A stretch of DNA of 64,000 nucleotides from Pontibacillus sp. HMF3514 (GCF_009858175.1 NZ_CP047393.1:3844001-3908000), one strand, 5' to 3'; positions 43,971-53,149 are shown, counted from the stretch's first letter. Program-made: numbers and translations. Notes: generated by a model from the sequence alone, not told the origin.

Positions 43971-44885
43971 ATGAATTCCATCAAGAAAATCATCAAAAGA
44001 CCAAACATTTTAGTAATTGTCGTTGTTGTTTATATATTGATTGGGGCGATTAGTATACTTCATAATCCAGATCAGACAAATGATCAAGTAAAAGCAACTT
44101 GGATTTGGGATGAGGAAAAGATCGCAAAACAACCTGAAGAAATCGTTTCGTTTGCTAATGAACAAGACGTGAACTTAATTTACGTTCACGTGAGCTCGAA
44201 ACAATTTTCCGTCCAGGATTATCGTTCCTTTATTCAAAAAGCTAGTCAAAAAGATATTCAAGTTTATGCTCTTGGTGGAGACCCATATTGGGCGCTCACC
44301 TCTAAACAAAAGGATTTAACAAACTTTGTTTCAAAGATAAAAAACTATAATCAAATGGTTGAACAAAACGAACAATTCCAGGGAATTCATGTAGACATTG
44401 AGCCATACCTCCTCCCTTCTTGGAAGGAAGATAAAGAGTCGGTTATGGAACAATGGATGATGAATTCTGTACACCTTATTGAAGAAGCAAAACAAGACAC
44501 AAACCTTACAGTCAGCGGTGATTTTCCTTTTTGGATTCATAAGTTGAATGTTCCTGGCAAGTCCATGAGCCTAAGTCAGTGGATGCTAAAACATTATGAT
44601 TCAATGACTCTTATGGCTTACCGCAATTATGCAGAAGGAAATAATGGAATCAGCCAAATTGCAACCCCTATTGTGAAAGAGGCCGACAAACAAGACAAAT
44701 CTGTGGTAATTGGGGTAAACATCATTGATACAGATGAAGGAAAGCATACTACCTTTTACAGCACTGAACCTGGGCACATGAGTCAGGAGCTAAAACAACT
44801 GAGAAATTCCTTTAAGAATAACAGAGCATTTTCAGGAATTGCAGTCCATGATTATGCTCATTGGAAGAAAAAACAGTCTAGTTAA
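43971..44885 (+). CDS. Membrane-anchored GH18-like TIM-barrel protein, paralogue 3
   Basis: 304 residues. N-terminal anchor (ILVIVVVVYILIGAISIL), then one barrel with GIHVDIEPYLLPSW, SGDFPFWIHK and MAYRNYAEGNNGI, all key acidic residues kept. YALGGDPYWAL is shared with the other paralogues. Last gene of the rightward cluster; probably acts on the polymer made by the upstream synthase, for length control or release, or anchors it (inference). GGGAG lies 7 nt before ATG 43971. Confidence 0.72.
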   Translation: MNSIKKIIKRPNILVIVVVVYILIGAISILHNPDQTNDQVKATWIWDEEKIAKQPEEIVSFANEQDVNLIYVHVSSKQFSVQDYRSFIQKASQKDIQVYALGGDPYWALTSKQKDLTNFVSKIKNYNQMVEQNEQFQGIHVDIEPYLLPSWKEDKESVMEQWMMNSVHLIEEAKQDTNLTVSGDFPFWIHKLNVPGKSMSLSQWMLKHYDSMTLMAYRNYAEGNNGISQIATPIVKEADKQDKSVVIGVNIIDTDEGKHTTFYSTEPGHMSQELKQLRNSFKNNRAFSGIAVHDYAHWKKKQSS

Positions 44886-45205
44886 GAGATATGGAAGAAG
44901 CACAGAGTATCCTCTGTGCTTCTTCGTTTATGTAAAGACCTTAAATGATAGGGAAAACAAGGAAATAAAAATAGGTTATAACATACATAAACCAGAATTG
45001 ACCTTCATCACCTAGTCTATATATCCTATTTTTTTTAAAAAATCTACCATCGAAATCCTCTCTTTTTATATTTTTTCACAAAGCAAAGTATTTCATCCAT
45101 AATTATCTCCCTCGATAACGCCCCCTTTTCCCAAACAAAAGAGGTAGGAAAATCCTTTATTTTAGCCTAATATGACATTAAATCTATTAAAGGAGGAATA
45201 TTTTT
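44886..45205. other. Intergenic region with cluster terminator and protease leader
   Basis: A perfect 14-bp stem GAAGAAGCACAGAG / CTCTGTGCTTCTTC (44894-44925) followed by GTTTA ends the cluster. A possible sigma-A promoter for the protease is TTGACC (44998) with TATATC (45020), 16-bp spacing, leaving a leader of about 175 nt. AAAGGAGGA at 45190 serves the protease. Nothing else seen. Confidence 0.5.
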
Positions 45206-46411
45206 ATGAAGTTAAAAAAGATTGCTAGTTTATCTTTAGCCATTTCGATGATGGTCTCCCCAGTATTTGCAGATGCCGCATCTAGTGATGATATCAAAGA
45301 ACCAAAGAAGATCGGTGACATTAATGTACAGCAAGAAAAAGGGGCATTTGTAAAAGGAGAGGTCATTGTTAAATTTAAGGACGATGTAAAATCAAAGGCC
45401 AAAGAAAAGGTACTTGAAAATGTAGGTGCAAACTTGATCCCTGATAACGATGCAGTTAAATCTAGCTTTGACGTTTTAAAAGTTGGAAATGTTGAAGCAG
45501 TTGTAAAAGCACTGAGTAAAAACCCTTTAGTTGATTATGCTGAACCTAACTATATTTTTAATGTAGCTTGGACTCCTAATGATACTTACTATGAAGGCTA
45601 TCAATATGGCCCACAAAACACATATACTAACTACGCTTGGGATATTACACGAGGAAGCAGCTCACAAGAAATTGCTGTTATTGATACTGGTGTAGACTAT
45701 TACCACCCTGACTTAGATGGCAAAACACTACGAGGGTATGACTTCGTGGATAATGATTATTACCCAATGGACTTAAATAACCACGGTACACATGTTGCTG
45801 GGATTGCCGCTGCCGAAACGAACAATTCTAGAGGGATTGCTGGAATGGCTCCGAATACAGAAATTATTGCTGTACGTGCTCTAGACGAAAATGGAAGTGG
45901 CTCACTAGATGATATAGCGGATGCCATTACGTATTCTGCTGATGTTGGAGCTGAGGTCATTAACCTTTCACTTGGATGTGACTGTAGTACAACTACATTA
46001 CAGAACGCCGTTAATTATGCATGGAATAGCGGTTCTACACTTGTAGCTGCTGCAGGAAATGATGGTGTATCTACAACATTTGAACCCGCTTCTTATAGTA
46101 ATGTAATTGCTGTAGGCGCTGTTGATCAGAACGATCAGGTAGCTTCTTTCTCTAATTACGGTACATGGGTTGATGTAACTGCACCTGGTGTAGATATTGC
46201 TTCTACAGTTCCGAACAATGGTTATGCTTATATGTCTGGAACTTCTATGGCGTCTCCTCATGTAGCAGGACTAGCTGGTCTTCTAGCAGCACAAGGCCGT
46301 AGTAACTCTGAAATTAGACAAGCTATTGAACAGTCTGCAGATGAAATCTCCGGTACGGGTACGTATTTCGAACACGGCAGAATCAATTCTTATGATGCTG
46401 TTCAATACTAA
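45206..46411 (+). CDS. Secreted subtilisin-like serine protease (S8)
   Basis: 401 residues. Signal peptide (1-24 or so, cut near FADAASS), I9-type propeptide (about 45-120, GEVIVKFKDDVKSKA), then a catalytic domain with D160 (VIDTGVDYYHPDL), H193 (NNHGTHVAGI), oxyanion N285 (AAAGNDG) and S347 (GTSMASPHVAG). A CDC pair in LSLGCDCST is unusual. The calcium-site pattern and length resemble thermitase/halolysin-type subtilases. Extracellular nutrient protease. Monocistronic. Confidence 0.93.
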   Translation: MKLKKIASLSLAISMMVSPVFADAASSDDIKEPKKIGDINVQQEKGAFVKGEVIVKFKDDVKSKAKEKVLENVGANLIPDNDAVKSSFDVLKVGNVEAVVKALSKNPLVDYAEPNYIFNVAWTPNDTYYEGYQYGPQNTYTNYAWDITRGSSSQEIAVIDTGVDYYHPDLDGKTLRGYDFVDNDYYPMDLNNHGTHVAGIAAAETNNSRGIAGMAPNTEIIAVRALDENGSGSLDDIADAITYSADVGAEVINLSLGCDCSTTTLQNAVNYAWNSGSTLVAAAGNDGVSTTFEPASYSNVIAVGAVDQNDQVASFSNYGTWVDVTAPGVDIASTVPNNGYAYMSGTSMASPHVAGLAGLLAAQGRSNSEIRQAIEQSADEISGTGTYFEHGRINSYDAVQY

Positions 46412-46428
46412 GTAAGCATATTCATTAG

Positions 46429-46460
46429 AGGACTGTCTATCTAGGGCAGTCCTCTTTAAA
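46429..46460 (+). terminator. Terminator after protease gene
   Basis: AGAGGACTG / CAGTCCTCT stem followed by TTA. Confidence 0.65.
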
Positions 46461-46463
46461 TTA

Positions 46464-46492
46464 AAAGGCCCCGGTATAAACCGAGGCTCTTC
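46464..46492 (-). terminator. Terminator after alkaline phosphatase gene
   Basis: On the minus strand GCCTCGGT / ACCGGGGC with a 4-nt loop and CTTTT tail. Confidence 0.65.
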
Positions 46493-46503
46493 ACACATTC
46501 TAT

Positions 46504-47895
46504 TTATTTTTTTTCTTTTTTACTATTCCCTTGTTCAAGAATCTTAAAGATGCTTTTAGCTTGATCCGTATTATCTGTAAGCCCAGTAAACATTTCCTTT
46601 CCTGGACCATAAGCATATACTTGAACATCTACACCCGTATGGCCACCTGTAGTCCAACCAGCACGAGCGCGGACATTAAATATCTCCGCAATAGCATCAA
46701 TTAGAGCGTATTTATCTTCAGATAGCTTCTCTTTAGCTTTTTCAACTTGTTGAACTTCTTCTTCTGTGACTTCAAACTCTGTGTACTTATTTAATACTTC
46801 CTTAACTTCTCCACCTTCTTCAATTTCAGAAGCCATAAACTCTGGAGTACGTTTTACATCTTTAATAGCTTGAGGGTTAAATACGTAAGGACCATCACGC
46901 CCAATACTTAAACCACCTGTAGAGTGATCTGCTGTAGCTACAACAAGTGTGTGCTTGTCTTTCTTGGCAAACTCAATGGCTGCATTAAATGCTTTTTCGA
47001 AATCTTTCATTTCACTCATGGCACCAACAACATCATTTCCATGACCAGCCCAGTCAATTTGACTGCCTTCAACCATTAGGAAGAAGCCATCTTTGTCTTT
47101 ACTTAGACGATCGAGTGCACTGTTCGTCATTTCTTCAAGAGAAGGGATTTCTTCTGTACGGTCAATCATTTTTGGAAGACCTTTTTTAGCGAATAGACCA
47201 AGGACTTGTTCGTTATCATCATTCATAAGCTCTTCTTCATTCGTAACGTAACTATAGCCATCTTCTTGGAACTCTTTCGTTAAATCACGGTCATCTCGGT
47301 CGAAATACTTCGTTCCTCCCCCGAGAATGACATCGATCTGATGCTCTCCATCCACTTTAAGGTCAAAATAATCATCTGCAATTTCATTATAGTCATGACG
47401 ATCTTCATCATGTGAACCAAAAGCAGCAGGAGTAGCATGGTTGACTTGAGACGTTGCAACTAAACCTGTTGCTTTTCCGTTTTCTTTCGCTTGCTCTAAA
47501 ACAGTCTTCACTTCTGATTGATCATTGTCTACCGCAATAGCACCATTATAGGTTTTAATACCTGCAGACATTGAGGTTCCTGCAGCAGCGGAGTCCGTTA
47601 TGTTTTCCTTAGGATCCTCTGGGTTCGTTTTTTGCATCCCCACAAGGTATGGATCAAATCCTGTCGCCTCCATCTTAGGAGTAGATGGATCATCTTTCAA
47701 ATAACGATAAGCCGTTGTATATGATGGGCCCATTCCGTCTCCAATTAAGAAAATAACGTTCTTAATTTCACTATTATTTTCTTTTACCTTATCTGCTTTT
47801 TCAGCAGAAGTATTCAATCCTGCAAAACTTCCTACTGCAATAGAAGCCGCTGCAGCAATTGATAGAACTTTTAACGAAGCTTTTTTACTAAACAT
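46504..47895 (-). CDS. Secreted alkaline phosphatase
   Basis: 463 residues with a Sec signal peptide (cut near ALNTSA-type region around 30). Metal ligand D53 (IFLIGDGMG), nucleophile S102 in DSAAAGTSM, and further ligands in EGSQIDWAGHGND, ATADHSTGG and TTGGHTGVD. Phosphomonoesterase, outside the membrane. TAAGGAGG lies 7 nt before the start. A Pho-box-like repeat is upstream, so phosphate-starvation control through PhoPR is expected. Confidence 0.93.
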   Translation of the reverse strand: MFSKKASLKVLSIAAAASIAVGSFAGLNTSAEKADKVKENNSEIKNVIFLIGDGMGPSYTTAYRYLKDDPSTPKMEATGFDPYLVGMQKTNPEDPKENITDSAAAGTSMSAGIKTYNGAIAVDNDQSEVKTVLEQAKENGKATGLVATSQVNHATPAAFGSHDEDRHDYNEIADDYFDLKVDGEHQIDVILGGGTKYFDRDDRDLTKEFQEDGYSYVTNEEELMNDDNEQVLGLFAKKGLPKMIDRTEEIPSLEEMTNSALDRLSKDKDGFFLMVEGSQIDWAGHGNDVVGAMSEMKDFEKAFNAAIEFAKKDKHTLVVATADHSTGGLSIGRDGPYVFNPQAIKDVKRTPEFMASEIEEGGEVKEVLNKYTEFEVTEEEVQQVEKAKEKLSEDKYALIDAIAEIFNVRARAGWTTGGHTGVDVQVYAYGPGKEMFTGLTDNTDQAKSIFKILEQGNSKKEKK

Positions 47896-47964
47896 CTTAA
47901 ATCCTCCTTATTAATCTAATACAACTTCATCATAATGTTCAATTATTGATAGAGTTTTAGAAAA

Positions 47965-47992
47965 GGGTTAATAAGTATTAATGAAGTATTAA
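47965..47992 (-). promoter_or_regulatory. Pho-box-like direct repeats upstream of phosphatase
   Basis: On the minus strand TTAATA occurs twice at an exact 11-bp period (CTTCA spacer), followed 10-11 bp later by TTAACC. PhoP of B. subtilis binds TT(A/T/C)ACA-like hexamers with 5-bp spacers in this arrangement. Candidate -10 boxes lie 20-30 bp downstream. Confidence 0.6.
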
Positions 47993-47997
47993 AAAAA

Positions 47998-48026
47998 TGA
48001 AAAGCAATAATTGTCTGCTTTTCATT
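47998..48026 (-). terminator. Terminator downstream of decayed gene
   Basis: ATGAAAAGCA / TGCTTTTCAT stem with a long T-run on the minus strand. No intact minus-strand gene feeds it, which supports a former gene at 48051-48315. Confidence 0.6.
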
Positions 48027-48050
48027 TTTATCTCTATTAACTTGTTAATT

Positions 48051-48315
48051 TCATGACCAATTGTTCTCCCTCATCGGACTGTTTTCCGAAGAGAGTGTAC
48101 TTGTAAGTAATTCATTATGATAACTATCTCGCTTTACCCCATCGAGTTTTAAAGATAGCGAAGACGAATCAACTAATGTTCGATATAACCGTGCACCTTC
48201 TCGAGCAAGTTCAGTTTCATTCACGAACGTCCCTGTTGCTCCTAATGCTCTTGCCGCTCAATTAGCAAATACCCCTAAAGGTTCACAAAATGTTAAAAGA
48301 ACCAATAAAGAACCC
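48051..48315 (-). pseudogene. Remnant of a minus-strand gene
   Basis: Reading the minus strand gives GSLLVLLTFCEPLGVFAN, an in-frame TGA, then AARALGATGTFVNETELAR and onward for some 55 residues to a TGA at 48051. A hydrophobic then a hydrophilic stretch look coding, no start codon with ribosome binding site is present, and a terminator follows. A single Trp-to-stop change plus a lost 5' part would explain it. Parent gene not recognised. Confidence 0.4.
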
Positions 48316-48365
48316 CCTCAAATATGGTTTATAATAAAGATAGAAAGAGAAAGGGGTTGAGAATT

Positions 48366-48686
48366 ATGAAAAAACGAATTGCTGGCTTATTTACAGCCGT
48401 ATTAGTAGTAGGTATTGCAACTTCAGCTTTTGCACATGGTACTAGCGAGAATGAAGGTAATACAACAAACTCCAACTTCTTACATCCAATTATTTTTGAA
48501 GAAATGCTTCCCATTATGAAGGACATACATCCGAATTTTGAAAATGAAGATTTTGAACAAATGTTCAAGGATTGTCATGGAGATGGTGGACAACGCCAAC
48601 CTGAACACAACGAGGATTATTTTGATCAAATGCCGCATAACTACGAACATGAACAACAAACTAGAACTGGAATGATGGGCTGGTAA
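48366..48686 (+). CDS. Small secreted acidic/His-rich protein
   Basis: 106 residues. Signal peptide MKKRIAGLFTAVLVVGIA with cut after AFA. The mature part is acidic with several His and Met residues (MKDIHPNFENEDFEQMF; HGDGG; MPHNYEHEQQ) and ends GMMGW. Possible metal binding, but no known family recognised. AAAGGGG lies upstream of ATG 48366. Followed by a strong terminator. Confidence 0.75.
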   Translation: MKKRIAGLFTAVLVVGIATSAFAHGTSENEGNTTNSNFLHPIIFEEMLPIMKDIHPNFENEDFEQMFKDCHGDGGQRQPEHNEDYFDQMPHNYEHEQQTRTGMMGW

Positions 48687-48695
48687 CGTAATAAA

Positions 48696-48745
48696 ATCAA
48701 CAAAACCCAGGCGTCATATGTGACAGCTTGGGTTTTGTTGATTGC
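48696..48745 (+). terminator. Terminator after small secreted protein
   Basis: ATCAACAAAACCCA pairs with TGGGTTTTGTTGAT; loop contains a further GTCA/TGAC stem. Confidence 0.7.
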
Positions 48746-48859
48746 TTTGTGAAATCACCTATAAACATATATTCATTTTCTTTAAGGAAAAATAGACCCC
48801 TTCTAGAACCGGAAAGATAATGAGAATATATACCACTACAGGTTTTATTTTTATCGAGT

Positions 48860-49405
48860 TCATAGGCGACACTCCAACTGCAGGTCTAATGGTTCTTTCC
48901 TTAATATAGCCTCATTTACTTCTTCAGCATAAGTGCATCCTACTGAATTATAAAACCATTGAGTTTCCACTGCGGGGTGTGCAGCAATATAAAGCTTAGT
49001 CGCACCTGATCTCTTAGCCGCTTCACAACTTTTTTTAAATAGAACTTTCCCAATGCCACACCCTCGAAACTCGTTAGATACATGAATATAGGGTAATTCA
49101 ACATATTGAGCATTTGAGCCAAACCGTTCTACATCAACATTAGCAAATCCAATTATTTTCTGGTTATGAAAAGCTCCAACTACATAACCACCTCTTTGAA
49201 TACACTGCTTTAAGTTTTGTACGACCTCTCGTTTCTTCTCAAGATTCCACTCATCCCTAAAAGAATCTTGTTTTGTTAAGTATTGCACTCCGGCTTTATA
49301 CCAGACTTTATTGGTTTCTTGATAACGATTGAAGTCCTTCAACAAATTGGGCAACATATCATCTATTTGAAGAGCTTTATAAGTAATCCTTATGTTTTGG
49401 TTCAT
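48860..49405 (-). CDS. GNAT-family N-acetyltransferase
   Basis: 181 residues. Core GNAT fold with acetyl-CoA loop EFRGCGIGKVLFKKS (Q/RxxGxG/A form) at about 118-132 and the following IAAHPAVETQWFYNSVGC typical of the C-terminal strand and helix. Substrate unknown. Divergent from the Gfo/Idh gene at 49538. Confidence 0.85.
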   Translation of the reverse strand: MNQNIRITYKALQIDDMLPNLLKDFNRYQETNKVWYKAGVQYLTKQDSFRDEWNLEKKREVVQNLKQCIQRGGYVVGAFHNQKIIGFANVDVERFGSNAQYVELPYIHVSNEFRGCGIGKVLFKKSCEAAKRSGATKLYIAAHPAVETQWFYNSVGCTYAEEVNEAILRKEPLDLQLECRL

Positions 49406-49537
49406 ACTCTCTTCCCTTTATGATTATCGTTTTCATTCACATCCAAATATATTTCTATACCTATGGTTAAATCCCTCTTTTGTGTGAATTCTGTTAAAAT
49501 AATAGCGTAAATGATACTAGAACTTGGAGTGAATATC

Positions 49538-50524
49538 GTGGTTCGATTTGGAATTATCGGTACAAATAACATAACAAAAACCATGCTACATGCGGCTGAA
49601 CAAGTGGAAGGCTTTGAATTATGTGCGATTTATTCTCGTACAACTTCCAAAGCAGAAGAGTTTGCCAATCAATATAATGTTCATCATACCTACACAAGTT
49701 TAGAAGAGCTAGCGAAGAGTAAAGCCATTGATGCTGTTTACATCGCTAGTCCAAACTCGTTTCACGTGGAACAATCTGTACTCATGATGGATCATGGAAA
49801 ACATGTGTTGTGCGAAAAACCTTTTGCTTCTAATTCATCTGAGGTACAAACAATGATTGATGCTGCTAAACGTAATAGCGTTACCTTAATGGAAGCCATG
49901 AAAACGACTTTTTTACCAAACTTTCAGCAAATCCAACAAAACATGAAGCGTATTGGCACCATCCGACGTTACGCTGTCCAGTTTTCAAAATACTCCTCTC
50001 GATATGACGCTTACCGCCGCGGGGAAGTATTGAATGCATTTAATCCTAAGTTCTCAAACGGATCCCTTATGGATTTAGGAATATATGGGTTGTATCCCAT
50101 GATTACGTTGTTTGGAGAACCCAATAATGTGAGGGCAAATGCCGTAATGCTCTCTTCTGGAGTCGATGGCGAAGGAAGCGTAGTTGCAATTTACTCAGAA
50201 ATGGAAGCTGTCGTATCCCATTCCAAAATTAGCACCTCATATGCGCCATGTGAGATTCAAGGGGAAGATGGAACAATTGTGTTTAACCATATGGGAGAAC
50301 CGACTGAAGTTAAGGTTCATTGGCGAGATGGTTCTACAGAAGATATTACAGTGAAAACCCCCTTACCTCCGATGGCTTATGAAGTTCAAGAGTTTGTGAG
50401 CTTGGTACAAAAGGGTGAGCAGGAATCTAGCGTGAACACATGGGAACGCTCTCTTGAGACAAGCCATGTTATGGAGGAAGCTCGGAGACAATTTGGACTG
50501 GTTTATGAAGCTGATCAAAAATAA
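49538..50524 (+). CDS. Gfo/Idh/MocA family oxidoreductase
   Basis: 328 residues. Rossmann domain VRFGIIGTNNITKTM and signature GKHVLCEKPFASN. Distinct from the protein at 3457-4413, with a different substrate domain. Start is GTG 49538 with TTGGAGTGA about 9 nt upstream; the frame is open to 49511. NAD(P)-dependent, substrate unknown. Strong terminator follows. Confidence 0.87.
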   Translation: MVRFGIIGTNNITKTMLHAAEQVEGFELCAIYSRTTSKAEEFANQYNVHHTYTSLEELAKSKAIDAVYIASPNSFHVEQSVLMMDHGKHVLCEKPFASNSSEVQTMIDAAKRNSVTLMEAMKTTFLPNFQQIQQNMKRIGTIRRYAVQFSKYSSRYDAYRRGEVLNAFNPKFSNGSLMDLGIYGLYPMITLFGEPNNVRANAVMLSSGVDGEGSVVAIYSEMEAVVSHSKISTSYAPCEIQGEDGTIVFNHMGEPTEVKVHWRDGSTEDITVKTPLPPMAYEVQEFVSLVQKGEQESSVNTWERSLETSHVMEEARRQFGLVYEADQK

Positions 50525-50533
50525 CTTAATTAA

Positions 50534-50573
50534 AAGTGTGAGGGATGATACGTAAAGCCCTCACACTTCTTTT
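50534..50573 (+). terminator. Terminator after Gfo/Idh gene
   Basis: AAGTGTGAGGG / CCCTCACACTT, then CTTTTG. Confidence 0.75.
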
Positions 50574-50595
50574 GCAGTGATGTCTATTTCAGAAT

Positions 50596-50632
50596 GAAAA
50601 ACCAGGCCATCTGAAGTAGATGACCTGGTTCA
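50596..50632 (-). terminator. Terminator of ketone-body operon
   Basis: AACCAGGCCATCT / AGATGACCTGGTT with one G-T pair; T-run on the minus strand. Confidence 0.75.
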
Positions 50633-50640
50633 TTTCAAAC

Positions 50641-51924
50641 TTATAAAATTCCAATCGCTGTAAGCATAATCACAAACGCAAGAGCGATAATCGGAATAAG
50701 TACACCAACGACGAAAATATCTTTGTAGCTGTCTTTGTGCGTCATACCTGTAATCGCAAATAACGTAAGAACCGCTCCGTTGTGAGGAAGTACATCTAGT
50801 CCACCCGAGGATAAAGATGCCACACGGTGGAAGGCTTCTGGACTTACACCAGTATTCATGGCAATTTCATAATACTTATCACCAAGTGCTTCTAATGCAA
50901 TTCCCATACCACCTGATGCAGAGCCTGTCGCTCCAGCAAGGATGTTAACAGAAATCGCTTCTGAAATTAATGGATGTCCTTTTACGCCCATTAATAATTC
51001 CGTTAATTTTTCGAAACCTGGCACTGCACGCACAACTGTACCGAAACCAACTGCTGCACTTGTATTAATAATCGCAATTACAGAACCACTTGCACCACTA
51101 TTAATTGCGGTAACAAACCGTTTGAATTTTGAGATATTTAACGCCATAATAAGTAATATTCCTAAGATAAGCGCAGTGATAACATCTAATTCAAACACAT
51201 TTAATGTGATGAGTACTGTTAATAGTGGTAAGAAAGATAATAGCCAATGCGGCACCTTGTCGTCCACTTTTAAATTCGAAGTATCTTTCGGCTCGGTAAA
51301 CACCTCGCCATTTGCTTTCAACTTCTTCTCTTGCCAACGCAGGTATAGATAACCTCCAACAGCCATGATGATTGCAGCTATAATTCCCATTGCTGGTGCT
51401 GCTGTAGGTGTTGTTTTGAAATACTCCATTGGAATCAGGTTTTGAATCTGAGGTGTACCTGGTAACGCCGTCATCGTAAACGTAAATGCACCTAATGCTA
51501 CGGTCGCTGGAATAAGCTTACGACTAATATTTGCTTCACGGAATAGAGAAATCGCTAATGGATACACCGCAAATACCACAACGAATAAACTAACACCTCC
51601 GTATGTTAAAACAGCTGCGGAAGCAAGTACTCCCAGAATAGCGCGCTGTGTACCGATAACTTTTGTCATAGCCACAGCAACAGATCGAGCCATGCCTGTG
51701 TCTTCCATCAACTTACCAAAAATGGCACCAAGCATGAATACCGGGAACCATGACTTTGCGAATGAAACAAATCCACCCATATACGTATCTTTATAAGCTT
51801 CTAATAAATCCAATCCACCTGTAAGTGCAACGACCCCCGCTGAGATCGGTGCAATCCAGATAATGGACCAGCCTAAATAGGCCAGTACCATCAGGACAAC
51901 AAGTCCAAGTAAAATACCAAACAT
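50641..51924 (-). CDS. GntP-family permease, probably for 3-hydroxybutyrate or acetoacetate
   Basis: 427 residues with about 12 helices; GntP family by overall layout (GSASGGMGIALEALGDKY; SSGGLDVLPHNGAVLTLFAITG). The B. subtilis yxjC-scoA-scoB-yxjF cluster has the same permease type beside CoA-transferase genes. It is the last gene of a five-gene operon for ketone bodies, so it likely imports the substrate acid with H+ (inference from context). Confidence 0.9.
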   Translation of the reverse strand: MFGILLGLVVLMVLAYLGWSIIWIAPISAGVVALTGGLDLLEAYKDTYMGGFVSFAKSWFPVFMLGAIFGKLMEDTGMARSVAVAMTKVIGTQRAILGVLASAAVLTYGGVSLFVVVFAVYPLAISLFREANISRKLIPATVALGAFTFTMTALPGTPQIQNLIPMEYFKTTPTAAPAMGIIAAIIMAVGGYLYLRWQEKKLKANGEVFTEPKDTSNLKVDDKVPHWLLSFLPLLTVLITLNVFELDVITALILGILLIMALNISKFKRFVTAINSGASGSVIAIINTSAAVGFGTVVRAVPGFEKLTELLMGVKGHPLISEAISVNILAGATGSASGGMGIALEALGDKYYEIAMNTGVSPEAFHRVASLSSGGLDVLPHNGAVLTLFAITGMTHKDSYKDIFVVGVLIPIIALAFVIMLTAIGIL

Positions 51925-51970
51925 GCTTTTTCCCCCTGTATTTATGTTCGTTCAAGATGATCTTAAGAGC

Positions 51971-53149
51971 TTACTGAACTTCTACAACCATTGCGATTCC
52001 CTGACCGCCTCCAATGCAAAGTGAAGCTACACCATAACGCTCCCCTCTACGTTTCAACTCTTTAACAAGCGTGTAGAGAACTCGTGTACCACTCGCACCG
52101 ACTGGGTGACCAAGCGCAATCGCACCACCGTTCACATTTACTTTGTCTCGATCTAGACCTAACTCTTTTTCTACTGATAGGTACTGAGAAGCAAATGCCT
52201 CATTCACTTCAATAAGATCCATATCTTCTAATGATAGATTCGCTTTAGCTAGAGCCGTTTTGATAGCTGGAACTGGACCAATTCCCATGATAGATGGATC
52301 TACACCTGCTACACCCCAGGAAACAATTTTAGCTAGAAGATTTAGACCTTTTTCTTGAACAAAATCTTCGCCAGCTAAAACAACCGCTCCAGCGCCATCA
52401 TTGATCCCACTAGCATTTCCACCAGTTACGGACCCATCTTTTTTGAACGCAGGCTTCAGGTTAGCTAACGTTTCTGGTGTCGTATCTTCACGAATATGCT
52501 CATCTGTATCGATTACTTTTGTACCTTTGCGAGACTTCACTTCCACAGGAGCAATTTCTTCTGCAAACTTTCCACTCTCTCTTGCAGCTGCAGCTCTTTG
52601 ATGACTCTGTGCAGCATATGCGTCTTGGTCTTCACGAGAAATCTCGTATTTATCTGCCAAGTTCTCACCTGTAACGCCCATACCTTCACCAATATACTCA
52701 TCTGTTAAAGCAGCCCAAAGCATGTCATCAACTTGTGGTGTACTGAGCTTTGTGCCAAAACGACTACCTCGTAATGCATAAGGAGCTAAACTCATGCTAT
52801 CTACTCCACCAGCTAGTGCTGCCTTACCTTCTCCAAGCATGATCGATTGAGCCGCTGATACGACTGATTGAAGGCCTGAACCACATAAACGGTTCACGGC
52901 AAGTGCTGGACTCTCAATATTTAGTCCAGACTGCAATGCTACGTGTCGCGCCAAGTAAGGAGCATTCTTGGTTGAATGAATGACATTACCGAGCACAGAA
53001 AAATCAAGATCTGATGCTTTCACCCCACTACGTTGAATGGCTTCTTTACTTGCTGTTACGCCTAGCTGCGTTGGATCAACATCTTTTAATGCTCCACCAA
53101 AACTACCAAAAGGTGTGCGAGCTCCTTCTAAAATATAAACGTTAGTCAT
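51971..53149 (-). CDS. Acetyl-CoA C-acetyltransferase (thiolase)
   Basis: 392 residues. Active-site C89 (NRLCGSGLQS), His in ALGHPVGASGTR and second Cys in CIGGGQGIA. Size and sequence are those of biosynthetic/degradative thiolase II. In this operon it would split acetoacetyl-CoA to two acetyl-CoA. Confidence 0.93.
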   Translation of the reverse strand: MTNVYILEGARTPFGSFGGALKDVDPTQLGVTASKEAIQRSGVKASDLDFSVLGNVIHSTKNAPYLARHVALQSGLNIESPALAVNRLCGSGLQSVVSAAQSIMLGEGKAALAGGVDSMSLAPYALRGSRFGTKLSTPQVDDMLWAALTDEYIGEGMGVTGENLADKYEISREDQDAYAAQSHQRAAAARESGKFAEEIAPVEVKSRKGTKVIDTDEHIREDTTPETLANLKPAFKKDGSVTGGNASGINDGAGAVVLAGEDFVQEKGLNLLAKIVSWGVAGVDPSIMGIGPVPAIKTALAKANLSLEDMDLIEVNEAFASQYLSVEKELGLDRDKVNVNGGAIALGHPVGASGTRVLYTLVKELKRRGERYGVASLCIGGGQGIAMVVEVQ

